NCBI GenBank assembly: GCA_005883655.1
Contig: VBDA01000435.1
Span: 376-7,342 of the forward strand
Origin: Betaproteobacteria bacterium
GTDB taxonomy: Bacteria; Pseudomonadota; Gammaproteobacteria; Burkholderiales; Casimicrobiaceae
Direction of reading: 5' to 3'
Length of the DNA stretch: 6,967 nt
Below, piece by piece: positions 1 through 5,686 of the stretch. Below the pieces are notes generated by a model. The model did no database searches. It had not been told where the DNA came from and saw nothing but the letters and a program-made list of their open reading frames with translations. How positions within the stretch are numbered: the first letter of the stretch is position 1; each line of letters starts with the position of its first letter. Both the position numbers and the translations under genes were made by a program.

Positions 1-20
1 CCTGCATAACATAACATCAC

Positions 21-48
21 GGCACCGAGGTAAGGCCCGATTGGTGCC
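21..48. other. Small inverted repeat upstream of the transporter gene
   Basis: GGCACC at 21-26 and its exact complement GGTGCC at 43-48 are separated by 16 bases. There is no T-run on either side, so it is a poor terminator. It could be an operator half-site pair or chance. The rest of 1-142 shows no gene that I recognise; a 20-codon open frame from the ATG at 60 has no support. Confidence 0.15.
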
Positions 49-142
49 ATCGCGAGCTCATGATTAGCGCCGTTGAGCTTTGCGCGATTCTCAGAGCTGC
101 CGTTCATCCGGGTTTCGCGTAATCTATCCCGCGAGATCACCG

Positions 143-1717
143 ATGAGCGTCTTGCCCACCCCGTTGCGGATCGTCGTGGCAGTCGTGGTCGCCTGCGGAT
201 TCGGCGCCACGGCAACGGCAGCACCGACGCTCAACGTCGGCTCGAAGCGCTTCACCGAGTCGTACATCCTCGGCGAAATCATCAAGCAGTCGGCGAAAGG
301 CGCCGGCGAGGTGGCCATCACGCACAGCCAGGGGCTGGGCAATACCGCGATCGTGCTCAACGCGCTCACGACCGGCAGCATCGATGTCTACCCCGAGTAC
401 ACCGGCACCATCGCGCGGGAAATTCTCAAGCTCGATCAAGTGCCGCCGCTCTCAGAGCTCAGCGCCAGGCTCGGGGCTATGGGGCTCGCGGTCGCGGTGC
501 CGCTCGGCTTCAACAACACCTACGCGCTGGCGATGCGCGGCGACGACGCACGCGCCAAAGGCATCGCCCGCTTGTCCGATCTGAAAGCGCATCCCGAGTT
601 GCACCTGGGCCTGTCGCAGGAGTTCATCGGCCGCGCCGATGGCTGGCCTGGATTGAAGCGCGCGTACGATTTACCGTTCGCGACACCGCGCGGCCTCGAT
701 CATGGTCTCGCCTACGAAGCCATCGCCGAGCGCCAAGTGGATGCGATCGACATCTACTCGACCGATGCCAAGATCGATAAATACGGCTTGACGGTACTCA
801 CCGACGACCGCCGGTATTTTCCGCGCTACGACGCGGTGTTGCTCTACCGTGCGGATCTGCCGCAACGTCTGCCGAAGACATGGGAAGCGCTGAGGCGTCT
901 GGAAGGGACCATCGATGACGCCGCGATGCGGCGCATGAACGCCGACGCCGAGCTCGAGCACAAGGACTTCGCCTCCGTGGCAGCGAGCTTTCTGGCACAA
1001 CATCCTGGCGCGGTTGCCGCGACGGCGCAGGCCGCGTCGGCTGGGTCGGCAACCGCAAGCGCACGGCCGGAAGAAGATCTGTGGCACAAGATCTTCGGGC
1101 CCGATTTTGGCCGCCTGACGCTCGAGCACCTGACGCTGGTATTCGTGTCGCTCGCGGCAAGCATCGTGATCGGCATACCACTGGGCATCCTTGCCGCCAA
1201 GCGCCCGGCGACCGAAACGATAATCCTGGGAGCGACCGGTGTGACGCAGACCATCCCCTCGCTGGCGCTGCTCGCGGTCCTGATCCCGTTGACCGGGCGC
1301 ATCGGCGCGGTGCCGGCGTTCATCGCGCTCAGCCTCTACGCGCTGCTGCCCATCGTGCGCAACACGCATGCGGCGCTGACGCAGATCTCGCGAGGGATGA
1401 GGGACGCGGCGCTATCGCTGGGCATGCAAGCCGGCACCATTCTGCACAAGATCGAGTTGCCGCTGGCCGCCCCAACGATCATGGCCGGGATCAAGACGTC
1501 CGCAGTGATCAACGTCGGCACCGCTACGATTGCCGCGTTCATCGGTGCCGGCGGCTACGGAGAGCGCATCGTCACCGGGCTCGCGCTCAACGATCATGGC
1601 ATGCTGCTCGCCGGCGCGCTGCCGGCCGCGGCGCTGGCGCTTTTGATCGAAAGCGGATTCAGGGTGGCGGAGCGGTGGTTGATCCCCGCCGGCTTGCGCC
1701 GGCTGCCACAGCGCTGA
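143..1717 (+). CDS. ABC transporter substrate-binding/permease fusion (OpuC/OsmF-like, glycine betaine/choline-type)
   Basis: Predicted to capture a quaternary-ammonium osmolyte (glycine betaine, choline, or a relative such as ergothioneine) in the periplasm and pass it through the inner membrane. The start chosen is ATG 143, giving 524 residues; the in-frame TTG at 80 would add 21 residues before the signal peptide. Residues 1-27 look like a signal peptide ending ATATAA. Residues about 28-285 form the OpuAC-type binding domain, with family blocks GSKRFTES, QGLGNT, YPEYTGT, GFNNTYALA, QEFIGRADGWPG, LDHGL and DIYSTDAKI. An Ala/Ser-rich linker (about 286-312) joins a BPD_transp_1 permease (about 313-524) with several hydrophobic helices. 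Its EAA-type cytoplasmic loop, DAALSLGM followed by IELPLAAP, would contact the ATPase. No ATPase gene lies in the window, so the partner must be outside it, probably upstream. Only a weak GAG-type ribosome site precedes the start. The frame is intact. The family assignment is firm; the ligand is not determined. Confidence 0.9.
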   Translation: MSVLPTPLRIVVAVVVACGFGATATAAPTLNVGSKRFTESYILGEIIKQSAKGAGEVAITHSQGLGNTAIVLNALTTGSIDVYPEYTGTIAREILKLDQVPPLSELSARLGAMGLAVAVPLGFNNTYALAMRGDDARAKGIARLSDLKAHPELHLGLSQEFIGRADGWPGLKRAYDLPFATPRGLDHGLAYEAIAERQVDAIDIYSTDAKIDKYGLTVLTDDRRYFPRYDAVLLYRADLPQRLPKTWEALRRLEGTIDDAAMRRMNADAELEHKDFASVAASFLAQHPGAVAATAQAASAGSATASARPEEDLWHKIFGPDFGRLTLEHLTLVFVSLAASIVIGIPLGILAAKRPATETIILGATGVTQTIPSLALLAVLIPLTGRIGAVPAFIALSLYALLPIVRNTHAALTQISRGMRDAALSLGMQAGTILHKIELPLAAPTIMAGIKTSAVINVGTATIAAFIGAGGYGERIVTGLALNDHGMLLAGALPAAALALLIESGFRVAERWLIPAGLRRLPQR

Positions 1718-1763
1718 CCTTCACTAAGATGCCGGAGTGTTGTGGGTCCTTGTTAGCGACTTG

Positions 1764-1773
1764 TAGTATACTA
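1764..1773. promoter_or_regulatory. Palindrome TAGTATACTA overlapping a possible -10 box
   Basis: A perfect 10-bp palindrome sits in the AT-richer leader of the DUF6351 gene, 127 bp before its start. It contains TATACT (1767-1772), a reasonable -10 hexamer. No good -35 lies 16-18 bp upstream: TTGTTA at 1750 is only 11 bp away and TTGTGG at 1740 is too far. It may be a promoter core, an operator for a dimeric regulator, or both. Confidence 0.3.
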
Positions 1774-1837
1774 TTTCAAAGTCAAAAAAGTCTCTCGATT
1801 TCGTTTGCCCAGGCGCGTATAGCAACGGCAGCGCCAA

Positions 1838-1867
1838 TTCACCGCCGTCCAGTTTCACCACCGTCCA
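1838..1867 (+). repeat. Two-copy tandem repeat, 16-bp period
   Basis: TTCACCGCCGTCCA at 1838-1851 recurs as TTCACCACCGTCCA at 1854-1867, with 13 of 14 bases identical. It lies just before the ribosome-binding site of the DUF6351 gene and in no credible gene. It may be tandem operator half-sites or a local duplication. Confidence 0.5.
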
Positions 1868-1886
1868 ATGAATGACGGTGCCATTC
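1859..1886 (+). promoter_or_regulatory. Two mutually exclusive leader hairpins before the DUF6351 ribosome site
   Basis: CACCGTC (1859-1865) pairs perfectly with GACGGTG (1874-1880) across an 8-base loop. GAATG (1870-1874) pairs with CATTC (1882-1886) across a 7-base loop. The two stems share bases, so only one can form at a time. Both end within 10 bases of the Shine-Dalgarno. They could influence translation start, but stems of 7 and 5 bp are also common by chance. Confidence 0.25.
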
Positions 1887-1889
1887 CTT

Positions 1890-1895
1890 AGGAGG
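1890..1895 (+). promoter_or_regulatory. Consensus Shine-Dalgarno AGGAGG for a TTG start
   Basis: AGGAGG is followed by five A bases and then TTG at 1901. This fixes the start of the DUF6351 gene at a non-ATG codon: the next residues (KFNTK) give the charged N-region of a signal peptide, and no better in-frame ATG is near. Confidence 0.85.
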
Positions 1896-1900
1896 AAAAA

Positions 1901-4034
1901 TTGAAATTCAATACCAAGAGCCTGTCGGCGGCTATCGCCATTGGCTTCGCCCTTTGTTCGTCGATTGGATCTTCGGCTGTTCTCGACATCGCGACGCTTT
2001 CAACACATGCCGACCGCGTGAGCGGCGGCGACGTCTTGGTTCAGATCACCTCGGACGCGAGCGGCGCCGGAACGGTGACACTGAACGGCGTCGACGTGAC
2101 GAGCGCGTTTCACCCCGGAACCGCAGCCAATACGGTTGTCGGACTGTTGACCGGACTCAACCTCGGAAAGAATACGCTCGCCGCGGGCGGCAAGAGTCTT
2201 GTGATCACCAATTATTCGATCAAGGGGCCGATTGTTTCAGGGCCGTACGTTCAACCTTTTATCTGTCAAACGCAGGATTTTCGGCTGCCTGACGGAACGA
2301 CACTCGGGATCCCAATCGATGTCGATTGCTCGGCGCCGACGAAGATCATCTATCTTTACAGGCCGACCGACGGCACGGCGCTGATCCCGCTGCCAAGCAC
2401 GTCGAACCTGCCAGCAAATGTCGCGATGACGAGCACGCTTACTGGTTTGACGGTTCCCTTCGTCGTGCGCCTCGAGACCGGCACGATGGACCGCGGTATT
2501 TATCAAAACGCGATCCTTCGCGCCGACGCCTTTCACGCCGCCCAAGGCGTGGAACAAGCGCTTGCTCGCTCAGCATGGCGCCGGTTGCCCAGGCGGCTGG
2601 TACATCCAGGGCGCGGCAGAGGGCACCAATATCCTGACTGGCACGAATCTCACGCGCCTCGGCGAAGGTTGGGGGATATTCATCAACACGCTGCAGAACC
2701 CGAGCACCAGTTGCAACGCAACCGTGGCCGGCGAAGCGACGATGATGGGTAAGGAGCACTTCATCGAAACGTTCGGCGTTCCGACCTATACGCTCTCCAC
2801 GGGTAGCTCGGGCGGAGCCATTACGAGCGAAGGTGTCGGCAACACGTTCCCTGGCTTGTTTGACGGCATCCTTATCTCTAACGCGTTCCCGGATACGCTC
2901 GCCATTCCCATGAGCGGCGCGGACGGGCATCTGCTGGCGCACTACTTCACCGTGACCAATCCGGCGGGATTCACCGTCGATCAGCAAGTCGCAGTTTCCG
3001 GCTACAAGGGACAGCAGGCCTGGTACGACGCCGCGAATCAGTCGGGACGTATCGATCCGGTGCCCGGTCGCGTCGACATCCCAGGCTATAGCTCAGCGGT
3101 GTGGAACGCCGCAGTCCCAGTCGCGTTGCGTTATAACCCGGTGACCAATCCCGGCGGTGCGCGGCCGACAATGTTTGACTGGGTGCGAAACATTTACGGG
3201 CGTGCTCCTGTTACCGGATTTGGCCTGTCGCCCTTCGATAATGTTGGCATCCAGTACGGTCTCGCAGCGTTGAACTCGGGAGCGATCACCACGACGCAAT
3301 TTCTCGATCTCAACCAGAGTATCGGCGGCGTCGACCAAGACTTCAACTACGTCGCGAACCGCAGCGTAGGAGACGCCGGCGCGATCAAGCGCACCTACCA
3401 AGCCGGTCTCAACATGGACGGCAGCGGCGGTCTCAGAGACATCCCGGTGTTCGACATGGGCGGTTACAACGATACCAGCGGCTACCACTACCAGTGGTAT
3501 CGGTTCGCTATCCGCGAGCGGCTGCGCGAAGCCAACGGAGACGTAGGCAATCACGTGATGTGGCGCGGCGCGAGCGTTCCGCAACCCAAAGCCTGGCAAT
3601 TGCTCAACATGTGGGTCCTCGCGGTGAAGCAGGATCATTCGAGCCTGACCGATCATCAGAAGGTGGTCCTTCACAGGCCTTCTGTCCTGGTCGACGGTTG
3701 CTGGCCGAGCACGTCGCAATTCGTCGCGGAGCCGCAGACGCTCAGCAGTGCGCCCAACACGACGTGCAACACGGTATACCCGTCGTGGACGAATCCGCGC
3801 TTCGTCGCCGGAGGCCCGATCCAGGCCAATCGCTACAAGTGCCAATTGAAGCCGATCAACCTGGCCGACTATACGGTTACGTTCCCACCGGCGGAGATTG
3901 CGCGCCTCAGCAGCACCTTTCCGGCTGGAGTCTGCGACTGGTCCAAGCCAGGTGTGAATCAGACCGGCGTCGTGACGTGGCCGTCTTTCGGCCCGTCCCC
4001 TGACAATCTGGTATTCGATGTAACCACCCCGTAG
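1901..4034 (+). pseudogene. Secreted DUF6351 family hydrolase (tannase/esterase-like), frame broken near 2516-2522
   Basis: Two frames together make one DUF6351-type protein of about 710 residues. The first (TTG 1901 to about 2518, 206 residues) has a signal peptide ending near Ala26, then family blocks RVSGGDVLVQI, VTLNGVDVTSAF, GPYVQPFICQT and DVDCSAPTKIIYLYR, ending RGIYQNAIL. The second frame resumes at about 2520 with APTPFTPPKAWNKRLL, then HGAGCPGGWYIQG, a GxSxG-type nucleophile elbow TGSSGG (Ser codon 2808-2810), candidate acid/base residues in FDMGGYND and GNHVMWRG, and a C-terminal block with YKCQLKPI and GVCDWSKPGVNQTG, stopping at 4032-4034. Domains before and after the break are well conserved and contain no stops. 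In the original frame, translation would continue through 77 unrelated residues to 2752. Family members are extracytoplasmic; the substrate is unknown and an ester is inferred from the fold. The break could be true inactivation or a consensus error. The gene has its own leader and terminator. Confidence 0.85.
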
Positions 4035-4061
4035 AACCAATCAGCGTTGAGGGCCTTACGC

Positions 4062-4093
4062 AGCGCCTGGTTTATAGCCAGGCGCTTTTTTTT
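4062..4093 (+). terminator. Intrinsic terminator after the DUF6351 gene
   Basis: A 9-bp perfect stem, AGCGCCTGG (4062-4070) with CCAGGCGCT (4078-4086), has a 7-base loop TTTATAG. With the last stem base counted, eight T bases run through 4093. It begins 27 bases after the stop codon. There is no matching A-run on the left, so it acts on plus-strand transcription only, although the minus-strand gene ends 43 bp away. Confidence 0.95.
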
Positions 4094-4136
4094 GGCCTTG
4101 CGCGACCAACCCCAATGCTCTGCTACACCCGGCCGG

Positions 4137-4445
4137 TCATTCGGTGAAAGACCGAAAGATCTCCACCTCGGCGGCGCCGTCCGTCAACCCTTCTTTCTCG
4201 CGACGTAGGCGGTAAGCGGCAAGGTGGGGCGCCTTGCGATGAAGGTCGAACGCCGCGTCGTCCACGTACATTTCGTAGAACAGGAACAGCTCCGGTTCTT
4301 TGGTTGAGCGGTGAACACGATAGACGAGGCACCCTGGCTCCGCGTTCCGCACTACGGCAGCCTGCTCCGAAAGGAGCGCCGCCAGCGCATCCCCCTTGTC
4401 CTTCGCTGCCCGTATCCTTGCAACTACCGTGAGTATATTGGCCAT
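4137..4445 (-). CDS. Antibiotic biosynthesis monooxygenase (ABM) domain protein, YgiN-like putative quinol monooxygenase
   Basis: A 102-residue protein filled by a single ABM domain (about residues 4-95), a small dimeric ferredoxin-like alpha+beta barrel. Visible family blocks are ILTVVARIRAAKDKGDAL at the N-terminus, EPGCLVYRVHRS in the middle, then LFLFYEMYVDDAAFDLHRKAPHL and a final VEIFRSF strand. No signal peptide is present, so it is cytoplasmic. Related proteins oxidise quinols or anthrones without metal or cofactor, or only bind such ligands; the substrate cannot be read from sequence. The start is ATG 4445, with an AAGGG stretch about 11 bases upstream as a weak ribosome site. It lies 143 bp downstream of the peroxiredoxin gene on the same strand, so co-transcription is possible but a hairpin lies between them. 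The family is clear; the enzymatic role is inferred. Confidence 0.85.
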   Translation of the reverse strand: MANILTVVARIRAAKDKGDALAALLSEQAAVVRNAEPGCLVYRVHRSTKEPELFLFYEMYVDDAAFDLHRKAPHLAAYRLRREKEGLTDGAAEVEIFRSFTE

Positions 4446-4547
4446 CGGTGGAGAAGCCCTTTCGAGGTGAATTCGTGTGGGGCGGATGGCGTGTGAATCG
4501 CAGCATACCGCACTGAACCGATGGGTCTCTGCCGGGCGCGATTGTCA

Positions 4548-4570
4548 ACAGGGCGCCGCGCGCGCCCTGT
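4548..4570 (-). terminator. GC-rich hairpin after the peroxiredoxin gene, lacking a U-tract
   Basis: ACAGGGCGC (4548-4556) pairs perfectly with GCGCCCTGT (4562-4570) across a 5-base loop. It starts 18 bases beyond the peroxiredoxin stop. No T-run follows on either strand, so it may be a pause/terminator, an RNA-stabilising 3' end, or an intercistronic hairpin setting the ratio of peroxiredoxin to monooxygenase transcript. Confidence 0.45.
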
Positions 4571-4588
4571 CTCTGGCGGTGTGCGTTA

Positions 4589-5242
4589 TTACTTCGGCTG
4601 CGCAACGGTGCGCAGATACGGCTTGTGCGTCTTGAAGCCTTGCGGATATTTCTTCTTGGCGTCCTCGTCGGAAACGGACGTGGGAATGATGACGTCCTCG
4701 CCCGGTTTCCAGTTCACCGGCGTGGCAACCGTGTGTTTCGCGTTCAGCTGAACCGAGTCGAGCAAACGCAGCACCTCGTCGAAGTTGCGGCCCGTGCTCA
4801 TCGGATAAACAAGCATCGCCTTGACCTTCTTGTCGGGCCCGATGACGAATACCGAGCGAACCGTCGCGTTGTCCGCCGCGGTGCGCTTTCCGCCGCTCGC
4901 GTTGGGGTGAATCATGTCGTAGGCCTTCGCGACCTCGAGGTCCGCATCGCCGATCATCGGATAATTGACTGCGTGCCCCTGGGTCTCCTGAATATCCTTG
5001 ACCCAGGATTTGTGGTCGCTGACGGGATCCACGCTGAGCCCGATGATTTTGGTGTTGCGCTTGTCAAACTCCGGCTTGAGCTTGGCCATGTAGCCGAGCT
5101 CGGTGGTGCACACCGGCGTGAAATCCTTCGGATGCGAGAACAGAATCGCCCATTTGTCCCCGATCCACTCATGGAACCGAATCCTGCCTTCCGTGGTGTC
5201 GGCGGTGAAGTCCGGTGCTTCGTCACCTATGCGTATCGCCAT
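4589..5242 (-). CDS. 1-Cys peroxiredoxin (AhpC/TSA, Prx6 type)
   Basis: A 217-residue thiol peroxidase that would reduce H2O2, organic peroxides and possibly peroxynitrite in the cytoplasm. The peroxidatic site is HPKDFTPVCTTELG, with Cys45 and the usual Pro/Thr partners. Conserved arginines are Arg129 (ATVRSVFVIGP) and Arg152 (STGRNFDEVLRLLDS). Cys45 is the only cysteine in the protein, which identifies it as 1-Cys and means an outside thiol must regenerate it. The long C-terminal arm (VNWKPGEDVIIPTSVSDEDAKKKYPQGF) is typical of the Prx6 subgroup, and the length matches full-size members. ATG 5242 is supported by GGAGA (5249-5253) six bases upstream and by the standard N-terminus MAIRIGDEAPDF. 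A TATAAT box lies about 115 bp upstream. The frame is intact. Confidence 0.96.
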   Translation of the reverse strand: MAIRIGDEAPDFTADTTEGRIRFHEWIGDKWAILFSHPKDFTPVCTTELGYMAKLKPEFDKRNTKIIGLSVDPVSDHKSWVKDIQETQGHAVNYPMIGDADLEVAKAYDMIHPNASGGKRTAADNATVRSVFVIGPDKKVKAMLVYPMSTGRNFDEVLRLLDSVQLNAKHTVATPVNWKPGEDVIIPTSVSDEDAKKKYPQGFKTHKPYLRTVAQPK

Positions 5243-5353
5243 TTTCTATCTCCGTTGGGCTGAAGAGTCTGGAGTTTGCTCGGTCTCGCGGTAGCTATCG
5301 TGCTGCTCCAGGCCCTTGGTTTGTGACCCCTGCTTCAACGTTGGGGGATTGTA

Positions 5354-5359
5354 ATTATA
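5354..5359 (-). promoter_or_regulatory. Candidate -10 box (TATAAT) for the peroxiredoxin gene
   Basis: The minus strand reads a perfect TATAAT here, in an AT-rich patch of otherwise GC-rich DNA. It predicts an RNA start near 5347 and a leader of about 105 bases before the ATG. The hexamer 17 bp upstream (GATATC on the minus strand) is not a good -35, so the promoter may depend on an activator such as an OxyR-type regulator; that is inference only. Confidence 0.5.
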
Positions 5360-5436
5360 CGACGGCCAGGAGACTTGATATCGCGTTGAAGCCATACCGA
5401 CGGACAGACACTTTGCACGGTCTCTTGGCGCTATAC

Positions 5437-5490
5437 ACCCCAACGGGTTTTTCGGGGTTACGAGGATTCCAGCCCCGCTTTGCGTTGGGT
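5437..5490. other. Two-tiered imperfect hairpin, resembling an attC site or C4-type antisense RNA
   Basis: The outer stem pairs CCCAACG (5439-5445) with CGTTGGG (5483-5489), 7 bp. An asymmetric internal loop (7 and 5 bases) leads to an inner stem, CGGGGTT (5453-5459) with AGCCCCG (5471-5477), 7 bp with one G-T, closed by an 11-base loop. GTTGGGT (5484-5490) fits the attC R' consensus GTTRRRY; the opposing CCCCAAC misses RYYYAAC at one base. Read on the minus strand, the same bases encode GGYPTQSGAGILVTPKNP, a peptide pattern I recall from short hypothetical or Ash-like phage ORFs, some of which I believe overlap C4 antisense RNAs; this is memory, not a search. The surrounding 5243-5686 interval holds no other convincing gene. 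The minus-strand open frame 5683-5246 starts at a TTG and has no recognised domain. Structure is seen; identity is a guess. Confidence 0.4.
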
Positions 5491-5546
5491 AGCCACCCGC
5501 GCAGCGGTGCTTGCCTCCCGCGCTGCGGCCCGCTGCATTGAGGGTC

Positions 5547-5573
5547 GGAATAACGTCGCCGGGGAAGGTGTTT
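5547..5573 (+). promoter_or_regulatory. Possible ECF-sigma-type promoter for the TIGR03118 gene
   Basis: GGAATAAC (5547-5554) resembles an ECF sigma -35 element (GGAAT/GGAAC core), and GTTT (5570-5573) lies 15 bases downstream as a possible -10. It sits about 115 bp before the ATG at 5687. No good sigma-70 promoter is visible in the same stretch: TTGACC (5605-5610) lacks a -10 partner. No sigma factor gene is in the window. Confidence 0.22.
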
Positions 5574-5686
5574 GCTTCCTCAGACCGCCGAGCTGAGTCG
5601 AACCTTGACCGATGGTGCGTCGAGGGGATGTTGGATCCGAGCGACATCCGCCGAACTTTTCCAAATCCTGAAAGAGGGGGCAAATC

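Noticed and set aside
671..1369. 232-codon minus-strand open frame
   Set aside because: It is antisense to the transporter fusion, Arg/Gln-rich, with no domain or ribosome site.
1688..1703. GCCGGC-TTGC-GCCGGC hairpin at the end of the transporter gene
   Set aside because: It lies inside codons, has no T-run, and GCCGGC is a common word in GC-rich genes; it is not a credible terminator.
1081..1875. 264-codon plus-strand frame running past the transporter stop
   Set aside because: It is an out-of-frame shadow of the permease domain; the part beyond 1717 has no family-like sequence.
3093..4040. 315-codon open frame on the minus strand
   Set aside because: It lies opposite the well-conserved C-terminal part of the DUF6351 gene, is Arg-rich and low in family-like motifs, and is a typical antisense shadow of GC-rich coding DNA.
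4543..4548. Perfect TTGACA on the minus strand before the monooxygenase gene
   Set aside because: The hexamer 17 bp downstream is CCCATC, not a -10 box, and the motif overlaps the intercistronic hairpin, so it is probably chance.
4625..5263. 212-codon plus-strand open frame
   Set aside because: It is antisense to the peroxiredoxin, whose frame is certain, and shows no recognisable motif.
5500..5527. CGCAGCG (5500-5506) pairing with CGCTGCG (5521-5527)
   Set aside because: A 7-bp stem in very GC-rich DNA with no adjacent signal; it could be a side helix of the nearby hairpin element but is too weak to list.
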